From the NCBI GenBank assembly GCA_022451065.1, contig JAKUOU010000028.1:9444-48135 (forward strand): 38,692 bases of DNA, read 5' to 3'. The stretch is from Pedosphaera sp. (GTDB taxonomy: Bacteria; Verrucomicrobiota; Verrucomicrobiia; Limisphaerales; UBA1096). The position numbers were made by a program, and so were the translations under genes. This document shows positions 1-9,167 of this stretch, in pieces. The notes under the pieces are model-generated. The model had not been told where the DNA came from, did not search any database, and saw only the letters and a list, made by a program, of their open reading frames with translations. Position 1 is the first letter of the stretch. Each line of letters opens with the position of its first letter.

Positions 1-1700
1 ACAGCCAAGGCACTTAACACCCCGGGACTGACCTTTTCACCTGGAGCCTCCAGTGTGCCTCCCAGCAGGATACGACTTTCTGGGGGAAAGTTTTGTCCAG
101 GCTTTTTAGGAATGCGCATAGAACGTGCATTCAAACTCTTGGGAGTCGTGCCATTGTAAACTCCCTGAACCATGGGTTGGTAGCGTTCCAAACGTCGTTT
201 CCATATCCACTCGTCCTGCCGGCGCACCTTCTTGCGGCCCTGCTCCTCCGGCGTTAGACCCACAAGGCGCGGCGGCTTTTCCTCATCCGGCAAACTCTTG
301 CGGGCGTTCTCGTCGAGATACTTTTTACCGCGTTCGTGAAACCACTTCCGCGCAGCAGCTTCCTGTTTATTGTAAAGTTTGTTGTGTTTTTGAGTGGCGA
401 AATTCAACAAGCGCTGTGTGGCAGCACGGCCCTGCTCGAGGCCGGCTAGGTTTTCGCTCTTAAGAAACGGAGCGGGGCGCTCCGCCAGTTGCGTGCCAGC
501 AAAGGCGGCGTACATGCGGTAGTAATCCCGAGTGGGCAGCGGATCAAACTTGTGATCGTGGCACCTGAAACAGCGCATGGTGGTGCTGAGAAAGGTCTGT
601 CCGACAGCGTTGACCACGTCATCCAGATAAATCTGCCGCGCCTGCGGGGCGAGTGTCATGGCCGGATCCCAAGGGCCCATGCGCAGGAACGAGGAGGCCA
701 CCAGCAGCTCAGGATCGCGCTCGACCCCCGATTGTCGCTCCCACAACTCATCGCCGGCCAGCTGCTCGATAATGAATTGGTTGTAGGGTTTGTCTTCATT
801 GAAGGCACGAATGACATAATCGCGATAGCGCCAGGCATTGGAGCGTTCGTAATCGTTGGAATAGCCGCCTGTGTCAGCATAACGCGCAATGTCCAGCCAG
901 TGCTGTCCCCAGCGCTCACCGTAATGCGGGCTGGCCAGTAGCCCGTCAATCAGGTCCACCCAAGCCTTATCCGGATCCTTATCCCAAGCCCGACGGAATT
1001 TGAAAATCTCAAACGGTGTTGGCTGCAGCCCAACGAGGTCATAATAAGCACGCCGCACCAGCGTTCGTAAATCCGCTTGTGGCGCTAGCGTAAAACGGGC
1101 CGCTTTCAACTTTCGATTTATAAAGGAGTCAATGACATTGACCCCACCAACGGGCACCTTCGGTTTCTTGACCGGCTGAAACGCCCACACGTCCTCGGGT
1201 TGGTAGCGGCGGTATGTCCAGTCGTCCGACAATCCGCCGCTGGTCTTCACCAGCATCCCTTCGTCGGTCACCGGTTTGGTTCGCTCTTCAGCAATGTACC
1301 GTGCCTGCGCCCGGGCGTCCGGCCACGGCGCACCCAACTCGATCCAGCTCTTCAACACTGCGAGTTGCCCGACCGAGAGCTTGTCATTTTCCTTCGGTGG
1401 CATCGCCGGCCAATTCTCATCATGCGCCCGCGTGGCAGCCAAGTACAACGGACTGGCCAACGGTTTGCGAGGGGCCACCGCCGGCTCCTCGCTCTCGCCG
1501 CCCTTCAACATCGCCGCGCGCGAAGTTAGATCCAACTCTCCCTTGACGTTATTCGCATCCCCCCCATGGCAGGCGAAACATCTGCCACTGAGGATCTCAC
1601 GCACCTTCAGCGCAAACAAACGTTCCCCTTCCGGACTACCTTCCGCACAGGCGAAAGGCGAACAGGCAAAAACGAATAGGAAAATCGCGGCAACCCTCAT
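1..1700 (-). CDS. PSCyt1-PSCyt2(DUF1549)-PSD1(DUF1553) protein, C-terminus cut by window edge
   Basis: Only the first 566 codons are present; the frame stays open to base 1. The product starts with a signal peptide (MRVAAIFLFV, cleavage probably near residue 19). A planctomycete cytochrome C domain follows, with a CX2CH heme site at C41-C44-H45 and the segment MPPKENDKLS near residue 110. A DUF1549 region comes next, including HWLDIARYADTGG, and then a second CX2CH in MRCFRCHDHKFDPL. The missing part should be DUF1553. The ATG at 1700 opens the signal peptide; an ATG slightly upstream is in another frame and stops at once. The gene lies 34 bases behind the DUF1080 gene in the same direction, so it is probably in that operon. 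It is a close paralogue of the gene ending at 5304. The family is presumed to be an exported c-type cytochrome; its function is unknown. Confidence 0.9.
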   Translation of the reverse strand, partial: MRVAAIFLFVFACSPFACAEGSPEGERLFALKVREILSGRCFACHGGDANNVKGELDLTSRAAMLKGGESEEPAVAPRKPLASPLYLAATRAHDENWPAMPPKENDKLSVGQLAVLKSWIELGAPWPDARAQARYIAEERTKPVTDEGMLVKTSGGLSDDWTYRRYQPEDVWAFQPVKKPKVPVGGVNVIDSFINRKLKAARFTLAPQADLRTLVRRAYYDLVGLQPTPFEIFKFRRAWDKDPDKAWVDLIDGLLASPHYGERWGQHWLDIARYADTGGYSNDYERSNAWRYRDYVIRAFNEDKPYNQFIIEQLAGDELWERQSGVERDPELLVASSFLRMGPWDPAMTLAPQARQIYLDDVVNAVGQTFLSTTMRCFRCHDHKFDPLPTRDYYRMYAAFAGTQLAERPAPFLKSENLAGLEQGRAATQRLLNFATQKHNKLYNKQEAAARKWFHERGKKYLDENARKSLPDEEKPPRLVGLTPEEQGRKKVRRQDEWIWKRRLERYQPMVQGVYNGTTPKSLNARSMRIPKKPGQNFPPESRILLGGTLEAPGEKVSPGVLSALA

Positions 1701-1734
1701 CAGATCAAGCTGCCACTTATCATGTTTACAGGCG

Positions 1735-2445
1735 CTATTTCAAGACCTTCAACTTGAGATCCTTGAAGTAGACGATCATCCCCGGGTCATGAAGTTGAAG
1801 CTGAATCATGCCATTCTTAAGACGTTTAGCCTGTGGAAGGTGCTCAGTGAATTCACTTGAAAGTTTATCATTAATGTAGAGCTTGAAATTGTTGCCCTTG
1901 GCAATGATATGCACGGAGTTCCAATCGCCCTTCCTGATATCATCCGCACTTAGAGCATCCTCAATGGGCGTAATAGTGGGTTTATCATCCTCTCCAATCA
2001 CCAGCCTGTCACCACGAAAGCAGCGGTGCTCTTTGCGCCCGGGAGTATGAAAGTCCCAAGCCCCCATCACGTTTTTGCCTATACCGAGATGACCCAGGTC
2101 CGCATGATAACTTTGAAAATCGCGTTTACGGGTTTTATCGACAATGGCGCGGATACTTACCCCACTGTTGCCCTTATCGGGGAACCGGTAGCTGAACTTC
2201 ATCTCAAGATCGGCCACGTTCTTGTTTGGGCTGTATGTGAGATAACCGCGCCCCTTGTCGCCATTACCCACTATCATGCCGTTCCGCACCGTCCACGCCG
2301 GTGCACTCTTGGCAGGTGTCGCCTCCCAGCCCTTGAGCGTCTTGCCGTCGAAGATGGAAACAAACCCGTCCTTGCCGACTGCCTGCGCAGTGGCCCATCC
2401 CAGCGTGCCCAGCGCCAGGCCAACGATGATTTTTCTGATATTCAT
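1735..2445 (-). CDS. DUF1080 (3-keto-disaccharide hydrolase-type) secreted protein
   Basis: The 236-residue product has a signal peptide (MNIRKIIVGLALGTLGWATA) followed by one DUF1080 domain. Recognisable family features are GFVSIFDGKTLKGW at about residues 27-40, the segment NSGVSIRA, and the C-terminal strand IQLQLHDPGMIVYFKDLKLK. The fold is a concanavalin-like beta sandwich. Some members hydrolyse 3-keto-glycosides and others may only bind glycan. The length is normal for a single-domain member. It sits 40 bases downstream of the DUF1501 gene, so it is probably co-transcribed with it. Its substrate cannot be read from the sequence; a role on the polysaccharide targeted by the neighbouring sulfatases is inference. 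Confidence 0.9.
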   Translation of the reverse strand: MNIRKIIVGLALGTLGWATAQAVGKDGFVSIFDGKTLKGWEATPAKSAPAWTVRNGMIVGNGDKGRGYLTYSPNKNVADLEMKFSYRFPDKGNSGVSIRAIVDKTRKRDFQSYHADLGHLGIGKNVMGAWDFHTPGRKEHRCFRGDRLVIGEDDKPTITPIEDALSADDIRKGDWNSVHIIAKGNNFKLYINDKLSSEFTEHLPQAKRLKNGMIQLQLHDPGMIVYFKDLKLKVLK

Positions 2446-2485
2446 GATTTCAGTGTCTTCAACGATTCAAACACCACACCACGGT

Positions 2486-3862
2486 TCAGGCAATCAATTC
2501 CTTGATCACATTCCCGCCGAACTGACTAAGCTGCTTGTAGCGGCCGGCGTGGAAGTAGGTGAGCTTGTTGTCGTCCAGGCCAAGTAAGTGCAGGAGGGTG
2601 ACATGGAAATCACGCAGCGGATGTACAACCTCCACGGCGGTGGCGCCGATCTCATCGGTGGCGCCTATTGTGTGCCCAGCCTTAACGCCACCGCCAGCCA
2701 GCCAGATATTCATGGCTTTGGGGTTATGGTCGCGACCGTATTTGATACCGCCACGAATTCCATTATCGGGTGTCCGGCCGAACTCACCCATCCACACGAT
2801 CAGCGTCTCATCAAGCAAACCACGTTGCTTGAGGTCCTTGATCAAGGCTGCGATGGGTTGATCTACGTTGTGAATACGCGAGGCGTGTGCCTTGGCAATG
2901 TAATCGTGACTGTCCCAGGTGCTGGCATAGAGTTGCACGAACCGAACGCCCTTCTCCACCAGTTTGCGGGCAAGCAGGCATCGTCGGGCAAAATTATCCG
3001 TGGGCTCCTTGCCGACACCATACATCGCCTTGGTTTGCTCGGTTTCTTTATCGATGTTCACAATTTCGGGCACCTGCATTTGCATGCGGAAAGCCAGCTC
3101 ATAATTACGCATGCGGGCCGTTAACTCTTCATGTTGCGGATGCTGCTTAGCGTGCCGGTTATTGAGCTTGGCCAGGAAGTCGAGATTGCGGCGTTGTTGA
3201 GTGCGTGTTACCCCAGCTGGCGGATGGATATCGAGTAGTGGAGACCCTTTGGGCCGTAATGCCGTGGCCTGATAACTTGTCGGCAAAAATCCGTTCGCCC
3301 AATTTGACGGACCCCCTTGTGGATGGGACAGCTCAGGCAACACAACAAAACCGGGCAGGTCGGTATTCTCAGTTCCCAAACCGTAATTTACCCAAGCGCC
3401 AATGGCCGGATCTCCGCCGAAACGGTTGCCCGTATTCACATGGTAGTTTGCCGTCGGATGATTCACCGACTCCACTTGCAGCCCACGATAAAAACACAGG
3501 TCATCGGCCACCTCAGCCAGGTTTTTCCAGAGCTTGTTCATGTCCGCCCCGCTCTGCCCGGTTTTACGGAACTCAAACGGACTCTTCACGTAGTACCGTT
3601 TGCCCGAACTCATTGCACTTTGTTCTTCGCCCGAGCGGTTGAATTCCTTGAGGTGCAACTCCTCAAGCTTTGCCTTTGGATCAAAGGTATCGACATGAGA
3701 AGGGCCGCCTTCCATGTAAAGAAAGATACAATGCTTTGCCTTGGCCAACGGGAAATGGGGCTGCTTCCCGCTCGACGCTCGAGCGGACTGGGCCAATATC
3801 GAAGTGAAAGCAACACTGCCAAGGCTGGCGTTAAGGCCGTATAAAAATTCGCGACGATTCAT
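2486..3862 (-). CDS. DUF1501 family protein with Tat-type leader
   Basis: The product has 458 residues. The N-terminus NRREFLYGL is a twin-arginine motif followed by a hydrophobic stretch ending near SARA, so Tat export after folding with cofactor is likely. The core begins IFLYMEGGPSHVDTFDPK, the position where sulfatases carry their first metal-binding aspartates. A late block reads LDETLIVWMGEFGRTP and then GRDHNP, resembling the LxxNTxxxxxSDNG block of sulfatases. DUF1501 is, to my knowledge, placed in the alkaline phosphatase clan, but its reaction is unknown. The gene starts 6 bases after the sulfatase stop and precedes DUF1080 and a PSD1 protein. Of the three DUF1501 proteins here it is more like the one at 17871-19319 (DLKQRGLLDETLIVW is shared). 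Confidence 0.92.
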   Translation of the reverse strand: MNRREFLYGLNASLGSVAFTSILAQSARASSGKQPHFPLAKAKHCIFLYMEGGPSHVDTFDPKAKLEELHLKEFNRSGEEQSAMSSGKRYYVKSPFEFRKTGQSGADMNKLWKNLAEVADDLCFYRGLQVESVNHPTANYHVNTGNRFGGDPAIGAWVNYGLGTENTDLPGFVVLPELSHPQGGPSNWANGFLPTSYQATALRPKGSPLLDIHPPAGVTRTQQRRNLDFLAKLNNRHAKQHPQHEELTARMRNYELAFRMQMQVPEIVNIDKETEQTKAMYGVGKEPTDNFARRCLLARKLVEKGVRFVQLYASTWDSHDYIAKAHASRIHNVDQPIAALIKDLKQRGLLDETLIVWMGEFGRTPDNGIRGGIKYGRDHNPKAMNIWLAGGGVKAGHTIGATDEIGATAVEVVHPLRDFHVTLLHLLGLDDNKLTYFHAGRYKQLSQFGGNVIKELIA

Positions 3863-3868
3863 GGTTTT

Positions 3869-5326
3869 TCAATTCCTAACGTTTTGTTTGCTTTCGACCA
3901 GCGGTGCGAGGTTGCCGTGGACTTCTCCTGCCCTACGAGCGTCGAGCCGCATTTCTTCCTGAAACAGGATCGCCATACCACGCAGCTTGCGGGCTATATC
4001 CCGATTGCGCGCAAGCTTTGATTCCCCCGGGTCTTTGCCAAGGTCATACAGCTGAAGACTCGGATTCAAATAAAGCTTCCAATTGCGCCAGCGTACCGCT
4101 GCCAGAGCACCCTGGCTGCCGTGATAGAAAAATGCATCGTTATATTCGTTGCGATGAATCAAAGGCCTCCACTCGCCGGGCGGATCCCACCGACGCCGAA
4201 GCGGTATCGATGCGTTAAGCGATTTTTTTATTCCCGGAGGCGGCACGACCTTGGTTTCACCCTTCAAGAGCGGACTGATGTCGCGCCCGTCAATGACCCT
4301 GCCTTTAGGAACCTTTATACCCGCGAAGGTGGCGAGCGTAGGATACCAGTCCATCGCGCGCACAACCGCGGTTGATTCCCTGCCTGACTGCAATCCCAGT
4401 CCCGGCCCCCACGCGATCGCGGGCACGCGAATGCCGCCCTCGTAGGTCGAGAGTTTGCGCCCGCGAATCTTCTGTTGCGGCGCGCGTCCTGGCCCGCGCC
4501 CGTTGTCCGAGGCGTAAATGACGATTGTGTTGTCATCGATACCCAGACTCTTGAGCGAATCAAAGATGCGGCCGACGTTGTGATCGAGTTCCTGAATTGC
4601 ATCGCCGTATTCGCCCCAGTTTGAGCTGCCCTTAAATTTCTCGCTCACGCCGAGCGGGTTGTGGAGCATGGTGTGGGGCAGGTAGAGAAAGAAAGGGGCT
4701 TTTTTATTTTTCTCAATAAACTCAATGGCCTCGTCGGTATAGAGCTTTGTGAGTTCCGTGGAATCGGCCGGACGCTTAACGACCTTGCCATTTCGTATCA
4801 GGGGCACACCACCCTTCTCCTTGAAATAGACGACCTCAACCGGGTCAAGATTGTGCAGAAGCCCGAAATAGTGATCGAACCCCTGATTGCGGGGGAGGAA
4901 CGGCTCGTGAAACCCAAGATGCCATTTTCCGATGCAAGCTGTTGCGTAGCCGCCCGCCTTCAGCAACTCGGCAATTGTTAATTCATTGGGATTAATGCCA
5001 GAGGGCGAATCTGCACGATGCACCCAAATATGGTTACCCACCCGGCGCGGGTAACACCCGGTCAACAAGCCTGCGCGTGAAGGGCTACAAATTGGAGCCG
5101 CCGCATAGTAGTCGGTAAAGCGCGTTCCCTCCTTCGCCATGGCATCAATCCACGGTGTCTTGATCTCGCCAGCACCATAACACCCCAGATCGTAGTACCC
5201 CTGATCATCGATAAAAATAAAGATGATGTTCGGCTTCTTCTTATCGGCCCCCATCAAGGAAACACTCAAACAAAATAAAACTGTGAGTATGCTTTTCAAT
5301 TTGCTAATAGACGTACAAAAATTCAT
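3869..5326 (-). CDS. Secreted sulfatase (formylglycine type, CSPSR)
   Basis: The 485-residue arylsulfatase-type hydrolase would remove sulfate esters from a glycan outside the cytoplasm. A signal peptide (LKSILTVLFCLSVSLMGA) precedes PNIIFIFIDDQG, with the metal-binding aspartates at about 40-41. The nucleophile is C80 of CSPSR, which a maturase must convert to formylglycine. GKWHLG gives K134 and H136, and SDNG gives D274 and N275. The frame is open upstream to 5467, but that would overlap the PSD1 gene by 164 bases and bury the signal peptide. I therefore use ATG 5326, which overlaps the upstream stop by 23 bases; ATG 5332 is equally possible. It resembles the sulfatase at 27938-29266 in the TDxAIxF and PHTMxH regions. 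Confidence 0.92.
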   Translation of the reverse strand: MNFCTSISKLKSILTVLFCLSVSLMGADKKKPNIIFIFIDDQGYYDLGCYGAGEIKTPWIDAMAKEGTRFTDYYAAAPICSPSRAGLLTGCYPRRVGNHIWVHRADSPSGINPNELTIAELLKAGGYATACIGKWHLGFHEPFLPRNQGFDHYFGLLHNLDPVEVVYFKEKGGVPLIRNGKVVKRPADSTELTKLYTDEAIEFIEKNKKAPFFLYLPHTMLHNPLGVSEKFKGSSNWGEYGDAIQELDHNVGRIFDSLKSLGIDDNTIVIYASDNGRGPGRAPQQKIRGRKLSTYEGGIRVPAIAWGPGLGLQSGRESTAVVRAMDWYPTLATFAGIKVPKGRVIDGRDISPLLKGETKVVPPPGIKKSLNASIPLRRRWDPPGEWRPLIHRNEYNDAFFYHGSQGALAAVRWRNWKLYLNPSLQLYDLGKDPGESKLARNRDIARKLRGMAILFQEEMRLDARRAGEVHGNLAPLVESKQNVRN

Positions 5327-7949
5327 TTGCATTGAGCAAAGCCAAACACAGGTCAGCGAAACCACGTGTTCGCGCATCGACTTGATGCGGTTGAAGGTCC
5401 GGTTGGTAATCCTGATACTCAAAAAGTTTCTCCACAAAGGTAAACGTCTGGCCGGTATTCTCCTCATTTGCCAAACGAATCACCTCGGTCGGATACATGC
5501 GGGGTTTAGGATTGCGATTGGCTTGCTCTTTTGTTGTTTCCTTCCAAAGTTGCAGGGCATCACCAGCCTCGGCCTTATTCGGCACTCGACCAAACGCAAG
5601 CTGGAACGCCCGACTAACCGCTTCGCCATCGCCCTTGGTTTCCTTGAGAACCCTCGCCGCAAATGCCAGGGCGCGGTCGGCGGACTCCTCGCTGTTGAAG
5701 AGCGTGAACACCTGCGGTGTCACATTCGAGCTGTCCCGCAATTCACAGGATTTGTCTGGACCAGGCTGATTGAAGGTCGTCATGAACGGATCCCGTTGGC
5801 CGCGTAGCTTCAGAGCATAAACAGACCGGCGATTACGCTGATCCGGTTCCGTATCCGGAACATAGCTCGGGGCGAAGGTGCCCATAATCATCCGCGGCTG
5901 AAGCGCCGCTTCCAGGTTCATATCCGGTCGAGCCGGAATGCCGCCGGGTTTTCGATTCAGTTCACCCGTCACCGCCAACATCGCATCACGCAATTCCTCA
6001 GCAGCCAAGCGGCGTGGTCGGAATACAGCATAGCTATTGCCTTCAGAATCCAGCTTAGTCAACTGGTCGACATCCGGATGCGTACTAACTCGACGATACG
6101 TTTCGGATGTCATGATGAGCCGATGCAGTTGTTTTACCGACCAGCCTTTGGCCATGAATTCCGACGCCAACCAATCGAGCAATTCCGGATGCGTCGGTTT
6201 CTTCCCGGTGGCTCCAAAATTATTTGGATTCCCCACCAAGCCACGCCCAAAGTGATACTGCCAAATGCGATTCACCATCACCCGGGCGGTGAGTGGGTTG
6301 CCCTTATGTGTTATCCACTTCGCCAAGGCTGTGCGACGCCCATTTGCTTCCTTGGGAATGTCGGCCTTAAGGCCAACAACACTTAATGCACCCGGCTCGA
6401 CTGGATCAGCAGGCGAAAACAAGTCGCCACCTGTCAGGATGGCCGTCTTTTCAGGAGTCGTTTTAGTACTTAGATCGCTCGCCGGTTTTTGCTGTCGGGA
6501 AGCGACGTTTTTCTGAAAGCGTGTTTTACCGTTATAAACAGTGAACGCAATAGGTCGGTAACGGTCCAACCCCCATCTGAAAAGAGTGCTCCACTTGCGC
6601 CCGAGTCGTTCACGACCAAAATCATTCGGTGTCACCCGCTCCTTTGGTAGACCACCCAGCATCCGCTTGTTTTCGTCGTTACGAAGTTCGTGATATTTTT
6701 TGTGTGTCTCAAAGCCATCGGTATTCTCTCCTGACTGAAACGCCGCATTGACCTCGGCGAATTGTGTATTCGCAAAAACAGCCTGCATGGAATAATAGTC
6801 GCGTGTCGGCAGCGGATCAAACTTGTGATCATGACAACGGGCACACTGCAGTGCGTGCCCAAGAAACACCTGCCCGACAGAGTCGGTAACATCATCCAGA
6901 AAAAACTGCCGCGTCACCGCCGCCACCGCCATACCCGTTTGCTCCCAGGGTCCCATGCGTAGAAACCCCACCGCGATGAGGTTCTCCACATTTTTTGCAT
7001 CTAATTCATCGCCCGCAATCTGCTCGCGAATAAACTGGTCGTACGGCTTATCTGAATTAAAGGCGCGAATGACATAGTCGCGATAGCGCCAGGCGTTTGG
7101 CCGTTCAAAGTCATTGGCAAAGCCCCCGCTGTCGGCATAACGCACCACATCCAACCAATGCCGCCCCAACTGCTCACCATAATGCTGGGATTTCAACAAC
7201 CTCTCAATGAGACGCTTATAAGCATCCGGCTTAATGTCTTTTTCAAAAGATTCAACCTCTTCCGGTGTAGGCGGCAAACCAGTAAGGTCAAAAGTCGCTC
7301 GACGAATAAGAGTCAAACGATCCGCTTCAGGAGCTGATTTCAATCCATTTGGTATACGAGCGTTGATAAAGACATCGATTGGGTTGGTGGAATCCATCGA
7401 TGTCGTGGGGCGTTTCACCGTTTGATAAGCCCATAGATCCTTTGGATCATATTTCCGATTGGTCCAATCCTCGCTCAAACCACCACTGGTCTGGACCTGC
7501 ACACCACCCTCAACGACCCATGGATCCTCCTGCTTCAGCAGCGCAGTGATCCGCTTCGCATCCGGCCAGGGAGCACCCCCGGCAATCCAATCCTTGATGT
7601 AAGCCACCTGCTCCGCGCTAAGCTTGTCATTCTCCTTGGGCGGCATCGGCTCCCAGTCATCCTCATGCTTGCGCGTGACAGCCAGATATAACGGACTTTG
7701 AAGTGGCTTACTGGGGACGATCGAGGGATCCTCACTTGCACCGCCTTTGAGCAAACTAGCGCGGCTGCGCATATCGAAGTCACCCTTCAGCTTTTTCTTT
7801 GGATCCTCACCATGACAGGCCAGACACTTGGCCTTAAAGAGCGGCAGTACTTTCCGCGCAAAGAGCAGATCAGCCTCCACTTTCTCTGAAGCCATGACCG
7901 TTTGGAATCCAAGCGCTGCAAGCGAAATAGTTGCAATCAGTCTTGTCAC
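5304..7949 (-). CDS. PSCyt1-PSCyt2(DUF1549)-PSD1(DUF1553) exported cytochrome-like protein
   Basis: This 881-residue protein is full length for the family. Its signal peptide (MTRLIATISLAALGFQTVMA) is followed by a cytochrome C domain with CX2CH at C42-C45-H46. DUF1549 spans about residues 185-400, with LPPTPEEVESF near 225-235 and HWLDVVRYADSGG near 264. A second CX2CH lies at C369-C372-H373 in CARCHDHKFDPL. DUF1553 follows, with LTARVMVNRIWQYHFG and the end NANEFLYVY. The start is a GTG; an in-frame TAG lies only three codons upstream, so no earlier start exists. Its stop overlaps the sulfatase start, indicating translational coupling. Heme attachment and a redox role are inferred from the motifs; the family has no established activity. 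It is closely similar to the gene cut at the left edge. Confidence 0.93.
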   Translation of the reverse strand: MTRLIATISLAALGFQTVMASEKVEADLLFARKVLPLFKAKCLACHGEDPKKKLKGDFDMRSRASLLKGGASEDPSIVPSKPLQSPLYLAVTRKHEDDWEPMPPKENDKLSAEQVAYIKDWIAGGAPWPDAKRITALLKQEDPWVVEGGVQVQTSGGLSEDWTNRKYDPKDLWAYQTVKRPTTSMDSTNPIDVFINARIPNGLKSAPEADRLTLIRRATFDLTGLPPTPEEVESFEKDIKPDAYKRLIERLLKSQHYGEQLGRHWLDVVRYADSGGFANDFERPNAWRYRDYVIRAFNSDKPYDQFIREQIAGDELDAKNVENLIAVGFLRMGPWEQTGMAVAAVTRQFFLDDVTDSVGQVFLGHALQCARCHDHKFDPLPTRDYYSMQAVFANTQFAEVNAAFQSGENTDGFETHKKYHELRNDENKRMLGGLPKERVTPNDFGRERLGRKWSTLFRWGLDRYRPIAFTVYNGKTRFQKNVASRQQKPASDLSTKTTPEKTAILTGGDLFSPADPVEPGALSVVGLKADIPKEANGRRTALAKWITHKGNPLTARVMVNRIWQYHFGRGLVGNPNNFGATGKKPTHPELLDWLASEFMAKGWSVKQLHRLIMTSETYRRVSTHPDVDQLTKLDSEGNSYAVFRPRRLAAEELRDAMLAVTGELNRKPGGIPARPDMNLEAALQPRMIMGTFAPSYVPDTEPDQRNRRSVYALKLRGQRDPFMTTFNQPGPDKSCELRDSSNVTPQVFTLFNSEESADRALAFAARVLKETKGDGEAVSRAFQLAFGRVPNKAEAGDALQLWKETTKEQANRNPKPRMYPTEVIRLANEENTGQTFTFVEKLFEYQDYQPDLQPHQVDARTRGFADLCLALLNANEFLYVY

Positions 7950-7951
7950 TT

Positions 7952-8023
7952 TTATCTAAAATTTTCGTTCACCGCACGTTTTGCAGCCTCGAGATCCCGA
8001 CGAACGATGGCATGTAGATTTTC
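7952..8023 (-). other. Short open stretch, possible remnant of a lost gene's C-terminus
   Basis: The gap between the DUF3472 stop and the PSD1 start reads on the minus strand as 23 codons and a TAA with no interruption. The peptide runs ENLHAIVRRDLEAAKRA and then VNENFR. It looks like the charged, helical end of a real protein rather than random DNA. It has no start codon and lies in a different frame from the DUF3472 gene. It may be the tail of a gene deleted when the PSD1 gene and the DUF3472 gene were brought together. Chance cannot be excluded at this length, and I do not recognise the parent family. Confidence 0.3.
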
Positions 8024-9161
8024 AATCGTCCAGATTTAGAGAGAGAATTGGAGACTGATTGTCGAGAATATCGAAACAACGAATCCGAACAAAAACCTGT
8101 GCCTGGCCAAGCGTTTTTTGCATGGGCAATTCCGCACGCCGCGCATGCGGCTCCACACTCTCTAGCTGGAACAAAGCCTCTCCCTGACCGGAAGGATTAT
8201 CGTGGCCAGTTATTTTGTAGCCAAACTGTGGCAATGTTTGTGAATCCGTTTCCCATGTGACCACAAGTTTACCTCGCTTGGCTAAGCGCAGTTTGGCCGA
8301 TTTTAGTTTGATCGCCTCGTACTTCGGCTTGGTGTCCTTTCGCTTTATCTTGTGCCGTGAAGGATTGGCCACGCTTGGCTTGGTACCCTTCCCTCCAGCC
8401 GTCATGAAATAAAACGATCCGGTCTTGTCCTTGCTAACGCCGCCGTTCCAATTCGTCTTGAAATTAAATGAACGCTTTCCCGGCTCCAGATCCCAGTAGT
8501 TTACCGAATAGCGACCGCTCTGAAACGCATGCCAATCTCCGTTCAACTTTCGTTTCCAGCCACCTCGCAGATTCGTCGTCCGAACATTCTTGCCGGTCTC
8601 GAGCCAGTCCTCGATAAAGGCATCCGTACCTCCTTTGAAAAACGCCTTCTTCACAGCAACATCCATTGTCACCAAATGCGTCCATTTTTTGGTTTTACCC
8701 GATTGCGCCCAAAAACCGTAAAATGTGTGATCCCCAACCGCCCAACTTCGCGAGACCAGCGTATACCAAGTGTTGTGCTCCCAACCCAATTCGAAGTTCC
8801 ACGACTTAAGCCCCGTGCCTTCACCTCCAAATTTTTGGGTTATTGTTCCAGGCCCACGATGAACTGCCTTAATCGGTGCGGTGTGGTCCTTATGATCCCA
8901 AATTGAAAAAATAAAATTATTCCCGCGCGGGTGCACCTGAATACCCGCATACCCCGAAGCTCCACCTCGCCAACCGAGCGTTTCATAATAGGTATACATC
9001 GCCATACCTGACTTCGGCACGCGAACTTCGTTGATCAAAATATCGCCCTCAAAATTATCATCGAAAACCAAATGCGACGAAGGAGCCGCGTTTTGCCCAG
9101 CAATTAAGCTTCCCGCAAGACACCACACAGCAACAAAAACCATTAAAAATTTCTCAATCAT
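8022..9161 (-). CDS. DUF3472 domain secreted protein
   Basis: The product has 379 residues. It has a signal peptide (MIEKFLMVFVAVWCLAGSLIAG) and a DUF3472-like domain marked by MYTYYETLGWRGGASGYAGIQ (first 20 residues are diagnostic) and NNFIFSIWDHKD, followed by W-rich beta strands such as ELGWEHNTWYTLV. The final hundred residues look like a separate beta sandwich. Members are secreted, often occur in polysaccharide loci and probably bind or process glycans; no catalytic residues can be named. I chose the ATG at 9161, six bases after the PhyH stop; a TTG two codons upstream is the alternative. The tight spacing suggests co-translation with the PhyH gene. The assignment rests on motif memory, so the family name is less certain than the secretion signal. 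Confidence 0.8.
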   Translation of the reverse strand: MIEKFLMVFVAVWCLAGSLIAGQNAAPSSHLVFDDNFEGDILINEVRVPKSGMAMYTYYETLGWRGGASGYAGIQVHPRGNNFIFSIWDHKDHTAPIKAVHRGPGTITQKFGGEGTGLKSWNFELGWEHNTWYTLVSRSWAVGDHTFYGFWAQSGKTKKWTHLVTMDVAVKKAFFKGGTDAFIEDWLETGKNVRTTNLRGGWKRKLNGDWHAFQSGRYSVNYWDLEPGKRSFNFKTNWNGGVSKDKTGSFYFMTAGGKGTKPSVANPSRHKIKRKDTKPKYEAIKLKSAKLRLAKRGKLVVTWETDSQTLPQFGYKITGHDNPSGQGEALFQLESVEPHARRAELPMQKTLGQAQVFVRIRCFDILDNQSPILSLNLDD

Positions 9162-9167
9162 TTTCAA

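Noticed and set aside
5327-5467. N-terminal extension of the 3869-5326 sulfatase
   Set aside because: It overlaps the PSD1 coding sequence and would hide the signal peptide.
5223-5807. A 194-codon plus-strand open frame across the end of the 5304-7949 gene
   Set aside because: It is antisense to well-recognised PSD1 and sulfatase code, lacks any known motif and follows from codon bias on the coding strand.
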